Positions 44,401 to 57,800 of a stretch of DNA of 64,000 bases are shown here, piece after piece; position 1 is the stretch's first letter; each line of letters opens with the position of its first letter. Location of the stretch: the NCBI GenBank assembly GCA_013433145.1, contig CM024181.1:2542001-2606000 (forward strand), written 5' to 3'. A model generated the notes under the pieces. The model was not told where the DNA came from. It did no database searches and saw nothing but the letters and a program-made list of their open reading frames with translations. Both the position numbers and the translations under genes were made by a program. The DNA is from Ascaris suum. Its lineage: Eukaryota > Nematoda > Chromadorea > Rhabditida > Ascarididae.

Positions 44401-46183
44401 AAACCACAATCATTTGGTTTCAATGACTGCAACGCTTTCGGAATTTCGTCAGTTTTTAACGTCTGATTTCATGATTTTTGAGGATTCTACCTGTTTAATT
44501 TTTGTCGCTTCAGAGGAGAGTGGCGGCAGCCTTCTTTCAATCATCATTTCTGCTGTTCTCATTACCATTATTTATATATTTCAACGACTTTTATTTTAGG
44601 TGTGTGATGACGACAATCGATCCCGATACTGGCATCAAAGAGAAAGATGTGGAGCCATTGAAGATGCTCAGAAAGTTAGTGCTACTCGTAAAATTCGATC
44701 TTTCACTTCGAAATGCTCCATCTTAAATAGGATACTCAATGAGTGCTTTTAATATTACTTTATTTGATCAGGATATATTTTGATAGAAGCATATTTGTTG
44801 GGTCTTTAAAATCCCAGTGTGAGGTATGGTACCTCAAGTCTATTTCCGGTGTTTTCTATGCATTATATGATGTCATTTTTCGTTTGAGGTGGAGCATAGT
44901 TTTTTGCTTTATTGTATTTATTCAGTTAAAAATCGAAATGAAAAGTTTTTATTGAATGGAAAATTTGAAAATGTTTATATATAGTTTTTAATCTCACTAA
45001 TTAGTCTAAATTAGGTTAACTAATAATAATTTCATTAAATATTTATTTCTTGGCTGATTGTACTTTAAGGAGAAAACTACTGCTATTAGTAATGATAGTG
45101 AAATTTTATTTGGATGGTGACAGTAATGAAGGTTCGTCTTAGTTTGTGTAGTTAATATGTTTGCTGGAAAAAGGTCTACCTTGATAATCAAAATACCTGT
45201 AGTACCTGCGACAACCGCCTATTACTGCTGTCGAGTTGCTTGCGATCCTTGGCACACGGCAGCGACCGCGTAGGTAGTACCTAGTCGGTACAAGAGCCCT
45301 CAAGCCTTTGTGTGGCGATAAGGCCCCGGCTGGCAATATTCCTCTTGGAAATAATACCGAAAATAAAGTTTATTAAGTGAAATGGTAAAGATTAAACCTG
45401 AAAGGAATAAAGTAAGTTTTTTTAATGGAGATGGCGGAGTTCGTTATATCATTTAAAGTGAGAGCTGCACTCACAATTTTTGGGAATAAAATTTATTAAT
45501 GGAAATTTCGGAATTCCATTTCAGTATTTCAAACTTTCAATTTTTTTGCTATTATAGTTAAAGGCGGAGAAATTTTTTCATTGACTAAAATAACGGTGAT
45601 TCACTTTTGAAGTACGCAGTTTTGGTTAGTAATAAATTCCACAATGATTGTTTCTTTCGTCATAATATGTTCTTTGGCTGGTCTCCTGTAACTACAGTAA
45701 TATAACAGGTTAACCCCAGGTAAGCTTTTAATCGCACATTTCGTTCTTTTCGACGACTGATTTCGTTGATCGATAGTCAATGAATTTACCGCTAAATGTG
45801 ATGTTATTATGTGATGGAATAATGGTATATGATTATCATGGTACGCACATATGCAAATTTCATACCCGTACAAATTAAGCTTTCTGATTTTCTCAGGTAG
45901 TGTTCCTATGTTTTCGTTTCCATAGCTGGCCCCATACAGTTAAGAAGTAAGTGCCTCTAATCCTTGATTCCTGCAATTGCTAGACGATTATTCCATTTTC
46001 CAAACTTGTCGAACGTTCCAAATTTAAGAGCATTTTTGTTTGAGGTATCGCTTGGCTCCTGGCCGTCTGCGTACATTATATGGACAGAGTCCCGTTTTTG
46101 GAGTATTGATGGGTGTCGTGCAAAGTGGAGTCATACACAAAGGCGACAAGGTGTTCGCAAGATATAAGACACATCGTTGTTGA
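41475..46183 (+). CDS. Mitochondrial amidoxime-reducing component (mARC, MOSC domain)
   Basis: The seven exons are 41475-41642, 42218-42361, 42799-42887, 43436-43622, 43890-44095, 44600-44674 and 46045-46183. All phases match, giving 335 residues, the same size as human mARC1 and mARC2. An N-terminal hydrophobic segment (AGGGVLFFIYWYRKRR) is the usual outer-mitochondrial-membrane anchor. LTLYPVKSMKGI and FLTGRQFSKLV belong to the beta-barrel (MOSC_N) domain. FRPVIQIGGAPAFDEDMWAE, FKPCTRCVMTTIDPDTG and LYGQSPVFG belong to the MOSC domain. The second Cys of CTRC corresponds to the molybdenum-ligating cysteine of human mARC1 and is present. The family reduces N-hydroxylated compounds with cytochrome b5 and its reductase. 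A poly(A) signal AATAAA is at 46214-46219. The 46045 acceptor (TTTGAG) is followed by a good frame; the 43889 acceptor lacks a polypyrimidine tract. Confidence 0.92.
41881..42195 (+). other. Cassette-like open frame in mARC intron 1
   Basis: The frame opens directly after a TAG that is itself part of an acceptor (AAATTTAG/GGAACC). It runs 101 codons to CAG/gtatca and stops four codons later. As an exon (41881-42183) it is phase 0 at both ends, so it could be included between mARC exons 1 and 2 without shifting frame. It has no ATG. Normal mARC aligns across the exon 1/2 join without it, so it is not needed. The text SSIGEEYFVKLNDI faintly resembles the peroxin PEX10 N-terminal region (the GEEY motif). 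A PEX10-like fragment is a tentative idea; a chance frame remains possible. Confidence 0.4.
45190..45345 (-). other. Exon-like antisense open frame in mARC intron 6
   Basis: On the minus strand a GC-richer block runs from an acceptor-like GCCAG (about 45340) to a donor TATCAAG/gtagac (about 45185) in one open frame. It contains two cysteines and a tyrosine-rich patch (GGCRRYYRYFDYQG). The patch recalls the aromatic core of Kunitz domains, but the cysteine spacing does not fit, and I find no partner exons. It may be chance. Confidence 0.2.
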
Positions 46184-46213
46184 TCTGTATAGCGTTGTAA
46201 CCATTTGTGCTAT

Positions 46214-46219
46214 AATAAA
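46214..46219 (+). terminator. Poly(A) signal of the mARC gene
   Basis: A canonical AATAAA lies 31 bases after the mARC stop codon. Confidence 0.7.
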
Positions 46220-46332
46220 CACCTTTTTTTGGATGGCTTCCTGATTAGAACACCTGAGCATTGGTTGTTTTGTTGTTGAAATCAGTATATCTATCTTATT
46301 GTTGCGTCATTGATGCCGTTTGTCTTCCCCTG

Positions 46333-46363
46333 TACCTACTTACCTGCTATGTGTAAGTAGGTA
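46333..46363. repeat. 11-bp perfect hairpin downstream of mARC
   Basis: TACCTACTTAC and GTAAGTAGGTA enclose a 9-base loop, about 150 bases beyond the mARC stop and beyond its poly(A) signal. Confidence 0.85.
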
Positions 46364-46369
46364 TATGGA

Positions 46370-48890
46370 ATATTACGAGACCTCAGGTATTTCGAGTATT
46401 TTTTTAATGAATCAAAGCACCGGCGTACTAATGACGCAGTTTAATCGACGTGAGTATAGAGCGAAGTTTTCATCGCTGCTTAGTAAATAAACGATAATAT
46501 AAGATTTCGAATATTTTATAAATTTATTTCTAACACAATAGTATAACATGAGGCACAACATTTTTTAAAAATACGTCAAAACGTATCCAATTAAAATTGT
46601 TGTCTGTTTGTGTAATTCGTTGTATGTGTATTGTTCTGTTTATCGTTTAATGTTTTATTGTAATTTGGCAGTAAATTTCTTAATAGAGGATGTCTTCCTT
46701 GTGTGCAGCATTGTGTTATGTCGTCGATATACGTACTGGCTGACAGTCATTTCGATTGTTTTTTTAATTTCATCGCTTACTTTAAATTGGATTGTTCCTA
46801 AAAACAAGGTGTGAAATAAATAAGTGTGGCGTAATGCTTCCTTCAGCACAATTTAAGAGTGGTTAGCTGATAGTTATTATGGATGGATAAGTCGCTGCGA
46901 AGGGGTGACAAAATTTTTTTGTGGTCAAATACCTGGACGTGATTTTCGATTTCGCGTTGTGCCTATGACCATTTCTCGGAAGTCAGGAAGCACGTTAGTC
47001 ACAATTACAGATGGACAAGCCTCTTAAAATGAGTTGACCGAAGGAATCCACATATTCACTGAAATACCTGGGAGGGGGGACGTGTAGCCGTCCATTTCGA
47101 CCTCTATCCTCCTCAATTCCTGTTCCTCCCATCTACGCATATGCGCAGTTGGAATGTTGAACTTACCCGGGAAATCATCGGATTTGATAATGAACGGAGG
47201 GCGGGAGTGGACTAAGTGATCGATTTGTTCAATATATATTTTGCTTCTGTTTTGCGCATTTCGAACAACTCCGTCAGGAGAATATCCAACATATTTCTAG
47301 GATCGTGTTCGCGCTCTCATCCTGAAAGATTATTTTACAAAGTCGTTCCGTTCATAGGAACTTCTTCAAAGATGATCAAATTTTCCACTCTCCGGTTGGC
47401 AGAGTCGAAAATTTCCGGATGAGAAATTGGTATATTATGAGATTAGATGTCGATAGCTTTGTTCTTTCATAGTTCGGAAATATTCGAACATCAGATAGAG
47501 CGGAACATAGATGCAAATAGACTGGTCATGTTGCATCTGTAAAACCTCTTCGTGTAGATTCCGTCCGACGGCGGAATTCGTTACTTGACGCTATCAGAGG
47601 CTCCGTGATACCCATAGTGGAGTTCGCCATTGTTGTCAGCTCCGGAAACATCCCACCTCTTGGTTTTGAAGGAGTTGCTAGTCGATTGTTTGCATAAACT
47701 TAATGCATACATAGTTGATTGTGGTTTGCATAGATAATGTTAGATCCATATGCACAATTCTTGCAGTTTGGCTGGTGTGAATTCCACACGTCATTATTAT
47801 CCGATTTGCTCTTCGGTTCAAATTCTAATTCTCCTGATGATTCAAAAATATTGTCATAGCTACACTAGACAGATTTGGATGCCGGGCCGTATAATGGCTT
47901 TTTTTTCTAAATCTAGTGCAACCTACTTTCCATCATGCTTAAGACTCTTTAATAACAGAAAAAGGCAAAATTGAACAGTCTTTTTTTGAGTGCTTTGCAC
48001 TAACAAAGCAGTTGAGATCTCGAGATCAGCGGTCGTCAATTCGTTGAGATCTCGAGATCAACGGCGTCAATTCGTCGTGATCTCGAGATCGACGGTCGTC
48101 GAAAATTGTGCAATCGTGCGCCTGTGCGCACCTTATCGCGGAAGCTGATAATTTTTTTCTAAGTCGCAAATTTTATTGCATTCAATGCAATGTGATATCA
48201 GTATAGCCTGCAATGGAAAAGAATTCCAATCGTTAAATTGCAATCGTTTTATTATATGTGATACTCTTCTTTTAATGTTTTATTGCAGTAGCATTCAACT
48301 ATGCTCTAACTTCAACTTGTTGACGCACCGATCGACATGACTGAGGTCGCGACAATTTGCTTACAGTTAAGAGTAGGAGGACTAAGGCCTAGGCTTTGAT
48401 TTAAATTACACTTCATTTTAAAAGTATGCCTAATCTACTTTATAGCTTTTCGTTGTCGTATCTTAGGAGAATTTTATATTTATGCAAATTTCGTGGGCAC
48501 AGTTGTTAATGGTGTTGAATAATTAATCTGTGGGGTACCGATCACATCTGATCGGGATCAGGTTTAACTTATTTCCAGGTGATCAGGAGTTAAGAATCGT
48601 TAAATTTTTCATTCGACACTTTCACAATGAAGGTACAATAAATCGTTTTCATTGAGTGGCATTTCCTCTCATTTCTGCCCTCGTTTTCTAAAGTTTAGAC
48701 TGTGGAGTTTGTATCCGAGGTATTACAATAGGTTCTTGATGTTATTTCTTTCTTTAAAGAGCGTTTCTTACTAAGAGTTGTCGTAAAAGCGGTCAATCCC
48801 CTCTCGTCTAACAATAAATCGACATCAGTTTTCTTGAAATTTAAGGTTTATAAAGGGGAGCAACGTGAGCACAAGCAATAAATGGAGTGA
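46370..48890. other. Intergenic, with a palindromic tandem array
   Basis: There are no supported exons. The interval includes the GATCTCGAGATC array at 48.0 kb and should contain the promoter of the WDR81 gene. Additional 5' WDR81 exons cannot be excluded, since the vertebrate protein has a longer N-terminus. Confidence 0.5.
48011..48104. repeat. Three-copy tandem repeat of a GATCTCGAGATC palindrome
   Basis: Three units of 31-32 bases follow one another. Each has the perfect palindrome GATCTCGAGATC, and spacers are built on GGTCGTCAATTCGT. Small differences between units show some age. Confidence 0.95.
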
Positions 48891-51800
48891 ATGGACAAGA
48901 AGATAGTGTCGAACGTTGCGAGTCGGGTATTCGAATTGAATGAAGGCGATCATACCATCGATGAAATTTCTTTACGTATTTTCAATGTGCACGAATCGAT
49001 CATCCAACAAATCGATCTCACGTCTACAGCGTTCGTTTGAAATTTTATTGCTTTTTTTTCAGGTGTGACTGAGGTGAAGGATCTTAATTGTTCGTATTTT
49101 CTGATGTCTGTGAGGTTTGATCTTATTCCCTAATTTCCAGTCTTTTTAAATTTTTCTCCCGTATCTACCTCATAAACGATTCTACTAGAGTAAAGGTCTA
49201 CGAATAAGGGAAGTGAGCGGTATGGTAGAGGATATGACCGCAGCTATGGGCATCCCTTTGGTCCTGAGTTGGCAACAGATGAAAAAATGTGGTCAGGCTA
49301 AATCGAAGCGGGAAACCAGGTAATTGGAGAGATCCATCGTCGTCTCCGATTCGGAATCATCACACTGGTGGGTGTTGATGACCCCTTCAGTCTGAAACGT
49401 GACGTAGCCACGGTTTCCTATGCATGGTCGAGCCGAGGCCATGAGCGTGGCTTCGACTCGGTTTCCATCGTTCCCCCAACCCCTTCTCCATGTGCGATAA
49501 TTTGCTGAAAAATCATTAGGTCTTACTTTTGGATGCAATTCTTTCATTTACATTTCTTCTTTCTGCTGAATCAATAAGAATAATGCAACGTAAGAATTTG
49601 ATTGCACATCGAATTATTTCGTTGCAGAACTTCAAGTAGTACAGCAGTGTTTCCGAAGTGAAATGAATGAACCTTCTCTTGTGATCTGCTAATTCCCTCT
49701 TTCCGCCATTTTTGCATCGTTATGTGCTATTAACTAAATTTGTATATCATCTTTTTTTACCGTTCAATGAGCATTTCGTTCATTTGTGTTTTGTTGCGAA
49801 AACACACTTCTGCCCATTAAGGACCTCCACTCACTTTCCCCCTCTCCCACCTCAAATCGTTATTTAATGGGCAGCTGATAGCGTTAATATGTGTTCTCAG
49901 GAGTGATAATAGCGATGTACTGGATGGACTTATTCCGTCAAATGTTTTCAACGCCGAGAATAAGGTGGAGCCGGCTAGCGGGAGTGGAACTCACATAAAT
50001 GTTCTAAACACTCTAGCCGCTCTCTTCGACGCCCCTTTCGTTGAAATCGATTCGAATGGAATAAACATGGTTCGTAAGGATACATTTCGTTACTCATTCA
50101 CTTCACACTCAGTTATCGCTTTTCTATTTGTGAAGTGTTTACCTTGGCTAACCTGCGAGACATGACGGTTGAGACGGTGGGCGGCTTGTAAGTGATCTTT
50201 GCCATCGATTGCGCTAGAAGGAGAGAGACAGGGGGAGGGGGAGGGAGGGTGGGGATGAAGGAAGCGAAGATGAGGACAACTGTTGAGTGCTGTAGGTGCC
50301 ACTCGGTCATAACTGCAATATGTCCCTCACATCTTCCACCTTATATTATTTCAGCACGTTTATCTTATTATTCACGGAAGAGGCACTGATTGTGCAGTGC
50401 AATTTTGTTAGCATTGAAAAGTTCAACAAATTTTCATGATCGATGTTTCCTTAATAATATGTTCATAGATATGGCGATCGGGATGCGCATGGGGACATAT
50501 ATCCCCGATAATGTTTTTTGCGAGGAAAGAAGAACGTTGTGTATGTGCAATGTTCCCAAGCCGTGCAGTTCCTCTTCGTCGTTTCATGCTTTATGCCCAC
50601 AACAGTCGTTGGACCCGATCACAGGTTTGTTGATTATAGGTCGAATCGTTGCGTAATTTGACGATTTCAATGGTGTATTGTCCATCGGATGAATTTTTGA
50701 ATCTTTTAGTTTTTAAGTCGATGGGCAAGTTTGTTTTGCATTATATAAATTGGGGTCAAAGCAAGTTTCATGGGTCAAGAAATAATTTGAAGAAAGGAGC
50801 GATTCCTCAATGATTCCGTTTTCAGGCTTTGAGATGGGGACACAGTTTTTGAGATTCGCTACCAATGCCATTGAGCCATCGGCTAGTTAGGCGGTTTTTT
50901 GCGAAAATGGTAAATACTGATTTGTGAAATAGCATTTTCAGGCTTTTAACCTTTTAATTCGACAACTTCTCGACATATTTAATGAATTTGCAACGCGTTC
51001 ATTATATCCGTTACTATCGGCAGACGTTATATGTGCGGATGAGGATCTTTGGTTAAGCGTCGATCTCCCACTATTATTAAACGAGCGATGTTTTCCAAGG
51101 AATCCATCGTCACAGAAGCACAGTACCGAGATGAGCAATGAGTTGAGTGAATGTCGTCTACGTGATATGACAGATGCGTGGTGTGCCAGACGGCTGTCGA
51201 ATTTCGATTATTTAATGAAGTTAAATGAATTTGCCGGACGTACACGTAATCAACCCGATAATTACGTCATTATGCCTTGGGTTAGTGGTCGCGTTTTTAG
51301 TGAATTGCTTTAGTTTAATGCAACTATCGATTTGACTGAATACGGTTTGAATTATATCCTTAGAAGTTTATGCTCTTGTTTTAAGCTGCTTCTAGGATTG
51401 ACATCGTTCTGAAAATATTTACGAGTGATTAAAGCCCCAGTCCTTATAATTGATGAACTACGGTATATCAACAGCGTAACGCAAAGCGAGATACAACTGC
51501 AAATAGGCGATTAATGAAAGTCTTCAGCTGAATGAGATTGGTGTGTTTGGTGATAGAATCTTGAAGATTGGTGATTCACCTTGATTGGCACATTCCAGGT
51601 ATGTAAAATTGAGTATAGGAATAAGGTATGCTTCGGGATTTACGACCTCCGTGACTGGAAATATGCACAATTTACTTAGCTGGGGACATGCAAAAATTTA
51701 AGGTGTTCGGGGCAATTGGCTTATTGTTAATCTGGCTGCTATTACTTGAGGTCTTATGTTGCTCATGGTGCTTTGTTCTCTTTTTCGTATCGTGTTATGG

Positions 51801-54800
51801 CGTTACCGCAAAAGATTTGAGTATGAAAGCAGAGTTTTTGATTGAAGCTATATTGTGGAGCAGTTGGGTTACAGCTAAAGTATGGTGACAGCAAATACCT
51901 TCAAGCTGGTTCCGCCTGTTGTAGTTGTTTTAAGGTGTATAATGTGGGTAAGTGATAGACCACGTTTAGCTCATATTACCTTCGGGCGTTAAAATCTCTT
52001 TTCAACTGGATTTTCAACTTTTTCGAAAAATCTTCCTAATATTTTTTGCTATAGGTTTTACTAGGGATTTCCTACTTCAGTGCAAGCCATGTCTATTATT
52101 TTTCTATTTTTTGATTACCTACATACCCTGTATTATTTATTTCTGCTCTATTCTTTTAATAAGATGCTGTCATTGATATCAGCTGACTTATCATCTCGTC
52201 TAGTTCCCACAGTTAATATAACATTTTATCAGTGATGTAAGCATTCGATCAGGAAAGGGATGGATGAATTGTAATAGGTTGGCTGCGCACTTTATTGACC
52301 ACTCATTATGTTAAGGTGTGTGATTTTTCATCGGAAGATGGTGGATGGCGTCCGTTGGATCGAACGAAGTACCGTCTGAATAAGGGCGATGCACAACTCG
52401 AGGAGACCTATCGTCGAGAACCGGCACATCACATCCCCGAACTACTTTCTGATATTGGCTATATGGTGTATCGTGCAAGGAGGGAACCAAGGGAGGCGCT
52501 TTGCCGGGTAGTAAGGTCTAAGGTGTGTCGTTTTATTAACGAAAATTTGAGATATTGTTCGAGTGTTTTTTTAATGGATTGAGAGAAACGTCTTCAATGG
52601 TCATATAGAAATTTATCGGATTTAATATTAATTGAAGCAAAATATTATCTTCCTTCGTTTAACTATAAAGAAATTATAATTGTTCTCGAGTGATGTCAGT
52701 TATGCGTTCAAATGTTCGCGTAAACTTTTTTGGCGAATTGCGATAGACAGCTGTGTGGAATATTTCTGTTCAAGACTGAAAATCACGGAAGTGATTTGTA
52801 TTGTTTATTATTTTTAGTGGGTTCCTGAAGAATATCCACGTTCAATGGCGAGAATGTATGAATGGACGCCCGACGAGTGCATTCCAGAGTTTTATGATGA
52901 TCCGACGCTTTTCCATTCCATCCATCCAGGTGTGTTCTCCTCCTTACTATTTCGATCGGGAAGGAGGGAGGGGGAGGGATTGGAAGGTTTGCATTGATGC
53001 AGATCATTTAAGGGAGGTATAGTTTTTTGTGTATTTAAATTTGAAAGTATGGCATTACTATGTTGTTGCAATTTAGACGTTAATTCTTTGTGTATATACA
53101 TTTATTTTTTATTCCATGTTTACCATGACAAAGAATTTAGCATTTTGCCAGGACTTCACATGCTGAACAGTGATGGCATTATGTGTTGGGTATATCAGCA
53201 GCACTGAAATAAAACTAAGAGAAGAAGTATTGAGGGAAAAACGAGGGAAGAGGAATTGGAGAGATGAGTTAAAAGAACGGCAGGATCTGTCAGCTTTTGC
53301 TCGGTCTATAAAATGAGATACTCGAAGGTGTAGCAGAGAAGGAGGCTCATGAGGAACGATGCTGTCTGCAAACTCTGCCTCTCGAGTGCTTAGGATATCC
53401 AACGTCTTCCATTTTCTCTACCTTCCTCTAAAGGTTTTTGCACATATGCAAAATTTCGATGTCTTCCTCCTCCCTCACACCTATTCCCTTCAGACTTCGC
53501 TGCAATGTTGTATAATTGTTGTTAATTGAAGATATGTGTGATTTGGAAGTTCCTCCATGGTGCAATAACGCGTCAGATTTTATTAAATGGCATCGGGCAA
53601 TGCTCGAATCGGATCAAGTTTCCGGGTCGCTACACCGATGGATTGACCTCGTTTTTGGCTATCAGGTTTTGCCTCATTGCATTCATTTGTTCGTTCGTTT
53701 ATTCTTATGCTCATTTCTATAAAAAATTCTTCAACAATAGAACGAGATAACATGAACTGATCAGATATCATCCAATTTAAGTGGTTTTTTGATGTTTGCC
53801 TTTCAGACATTTTTATTCTGAAATGATTCAATTAATATTCACTTTTTTTACTGAAATATTTTCAAGGAAAGGTTGGAATCTTTAAAATCCACATTTTTTC
53901 GAAAATTTGTAAAATTGGAGGCAGTAGTTTTGAGAAGGTTGAAATTTTGTAAAATTAGCAAAAATTAAATGCAATTTGCAATGTTTCACTATCCAATTTA
54001 GTTGTTCTTATTTGCAAATATTTTCATAATCTTTTGCATGAATTCGATTGCAATACTTCTATTGAGAACTGATATTTCAGTTATCTGGTAAGGCAGCAGT
54101 AAGCGCCTTAAATGTTCATTTATCGTTGGTGCAGAAGAGTGTTTCACCTCGGACGAATGGCGTCGTCCAGCTATTTCATGTACCGCATCCGAAAAGGTTG
54201 TGTTTTCTTCTTTTTCAGTTTTTTACCTTTGCAAGTATTTTGCTCACTCTATTCTTAGCTGGTCTTCTCTCTATTTTTTGTTATTTGTGCTTTATCAACC
54301 TGAAAAGCGGACGAGATGATACCTGTTAAAAAAGTTCAAATTTAACAGTCATTAACCTTGATTGTATCCTCATTCCTTTCCTCCCTCTCCCCACGCTCCC
54401 CCTTCCCACACCAAGGTTTCCAGAATGCATTACTTTAATTTAATGCATTACTTTAATTTGCGTTTCCGGATTGCTTATCGTTTTAGTGAAATATTTTTTA
54501 ATCGTTCTTTTCTTTCATTTTATGAAAATTTTCTATTTATTCGTCTTTTAAATGAGCTTCTTATGAGTTGTTTGTGACTCTAAGATAAATAGCCCTATTA
54601 CAGGGATTAGGGATATCTTACAGTAAAGATGATAGAAACTTGAAAGAAATTGAAACGATCTAAGAGGGTGAACAAACGCATTGCTAACACTATGATAAGA
54701 ACGTTCATCACTAAAATTTTATCCATTGTTCGGTTGCAGTTTTTGCTTATCCCCTTGCAACTTTCCAGCTTAATTAGACATTGCATTTCTTTTACAAGTT

Positions 54801-57800
54801 CAAACGAAATTGCAATAATTATAGATCGAATTGCCCACAAAAGGATTATATAAGTCCATTGGATACACCTAATTTTAATCCCCTCTATCATGCTTTGAAC
54901 AATTCGCAAAACGTCAACGCTAATAGCATCGATGGTGAACACTTTCATTTAAAAGATCTCTTGAAGGAAGTACGGAAAACACAGGTATGTTTACTTTATT
55001 TATGGAAAATGCTTAAGGTTTGAGTTATTTAAGGTGAATGCTTGGCGTTTAGTATTGGGGTGATAATAGGAAGTGTTGAATATTACTTCGTTTTTTAATG
55101 TTTAGGTTAGTGTTGCTATGATATGATATAGTATACTTCTAAACGATATGCTTTTGAACGATCATCCTTCCGATTTCCCAACAATGAGGAGGTGATGATC
55201 TGTTAAGGTCAAATCTTGAGGAGGAGCTGTCGAAGACAATGAGGGAAACAATTTTCGGCGTTTCGAATACGCACCATCGAATGCTTCCAATTAGAATCAA
55301 CAATTCAAAACTGAAGTTTATTTGCCTTAAAGAGGATGTGGAGGGATGCTCATGATGTTTCGGAATTTCTCACTATAGAGGGAGGAGGCGAGGGGGGGGG
55401 GAGGGGGAAGGAGAGGGAAATCCTCGTTTTTTTCTTTTTTAGAGGAAAATCCCGGCTTTATTATGTGCTCTGCACATGGTGTTTGTGTAGGTGAATATTT
55501 ATCTCGCTGTTCGGTGACTTAAATTCATGAATCCGAAAATTGCGGTGGTAGAATTTACAGTTCCAGTTTATAATAGGAAGTACCAATACTACTAATTTCG
55601 TTGCGATTGGTTTTCTATGAGAGTTAAAGTTGATGTTTAACTGGCCTGAAAATTTGCAAGTTGGATTTGGTCCCATGCAGCGTAAAAATTAATTTCTTTA
55701 GCTAAAGATTTTTATAAGTAGTAGGACACCTATGCGAGGCATCACTAGGTGCATATTTAGACAACGGGATGGATCGAAAATGCTAAAGCGCATATTGTGG
55801 CAGCCACGTTGGTCGTTTTTCGTGTGTTCTTTCCTCTTAGTGAACTCTTCGATTGGCTGTAGTTGGCGATTACGGATTCGGAATCGGCAACGGCATAAGC
55901 GTGATGTGGACTGATCGGAAGATTGCAGCAATACGCCCATTGAACATTTTGATTCAATTAATCTTCAAAAGAAATAAAATATATTTTGCAGCTTGAAAGC
56001 AATAAGCAAGTGACCGCATCGGTGACGAGTGTTGCAGTTACGATATTGGAGTTGGCACTCGCAGAATATTGCCGTGATCTATCACCGAAATGCGACGTTT
56101 GCCGATCGTCTTTTGAGAGCGAAACGATTGCTTATATCGCATGGATATTTAATTCCCGGGTTTATGCTTCTTTTGAACTTTTTATTCTGAAGTTTTTTCT
56201 TGTCTTTTTGAATCTTTCGATGGTTATGAATGAGGGTACTGTGAGTCTCTTTGTTCTTTTCCCTATCTAAGGAGAGGGATCCACCACACTTCCTCCGATC
56301 AAGCGATATATCACCAAAACAGGCGTGAGGCTACTTTCCTCCCCTTTCCTCTCCTCTTTTCCCACCTCTACCACTACGACGGATATTATTAAATGGTAAA
56401 AACCTTGCATATTCAGGCATACGCGGGTTCTTGCTCCCCCTTTTTTCAACGGATCAGCATTTTGGTTTTGGTCAGCTATTGGCACATCCTTGCTATTCTT
56501 GATTTATTCTTTTCTAGATTGAGTACTACTAACCACTACGCACCTAATTTGTAGTTGAGTGATAGTGTGGCCAGCTGTCTCGTGTGACTTGTTTAGTTCA
56601 GATTCTTAACTGGTGTTTTTTAAGTGGCCGAGTCGTAAGCGTAATATGTGTCTAATTGGCGAGGTTCTCAAATGAAATGGATTGTTTCGGTTGTTTACCA
56701 AGTTTGAATTGCGTACCCATGCCGAGCATATATATGCTCGGTTTATTTTAATGACAAACGAGTTGGCTATTTTAATAACTGGATATGAAAATACTGTTGA
56801 AATATGAATGAATTGGAGAGCATGGAATGTTTTTATTATGGCTTTTGAATTGCGATTACGGCTAAAATCCAGCCTGTTTTTTTGTCTACCATATTGTCTA
56901 ATCGCAGTTGTTGTTTTCAGACATATCCTAGAACCGCTGAAGTTATTGTTGGATGAACATCATGCAGAATCGCGACTTGAGGTGAACTTTTATGCCTAAA
57001 GATTCGAATTTTGGCTATAGTTGTATATGGGATTCAAACATCTTGAATCGCCGAGCTTGATCCATTCTAAAAGGTGATCTTTCGTTGTGATGAATCAACG
57101 GGGCGATGGATATTGCGCTTTAGTTTTCTCATCACCTAGTTTTTTATTGAAAGGAAATTCGCGCTAATCACGGATAAGTGCATTGCAGAAAAGCGTCTAC
57201 ATGTCAAGTTGGCTGCTGAACACATTCAATTTGCCATCAAAAATAACGCGTCTTCACTCACATCTAACCGATTTCCATGCATTGGCGCATGCTCGCAGCC
57301 TATTCCCTGCAGGTATGTTTTTCTGTTGCTTTCTGTTTAATATTCTGTGCGCTTCGTATGTTTCGCATATGGAAAGGGTATAGTTTCATCTGGATATTCA
57401 TTGAAGCTAGAGTGGCAATATTTGTTCGACATAGATGCGCCGTAAAGTGATTGATTCCATGATCCATGCTGATCCATCAATTTTAAATGCAGTTGTAGGC
57501 ACTCAAAAGGTACCAAAGAATTCAACTGCGTCTTACACGGTTGTTATTTAATTTAATACCCGGCGAGCCGCAGAATAGTGAACTTTTTATAGGGGATTTA
57601 TACCGACGGTCGGGTCAGTTGAAACGTTAAGTCATTTATTTTTCTGCACATCTTGTCTTATCTTTTGCTCGTAACTTGTGAGACTGCTTGCTGAGATAAG
57701 CGAGATGCAAAGGGTGTATCGCACCAACTGCTCTGGCAACGACTCCACTTTTTCGTCCTTGAGACTTCTTGTATTATAATTCCTACTTTTCACGGTTATT

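Noticed and set aside
51688..51888. 66-codon frame with a membrane-like segment
   Set aside because: It lies in the WDR81 intron between BEACH exons 50942-51280 and 52316-52522, which join in phase without it.
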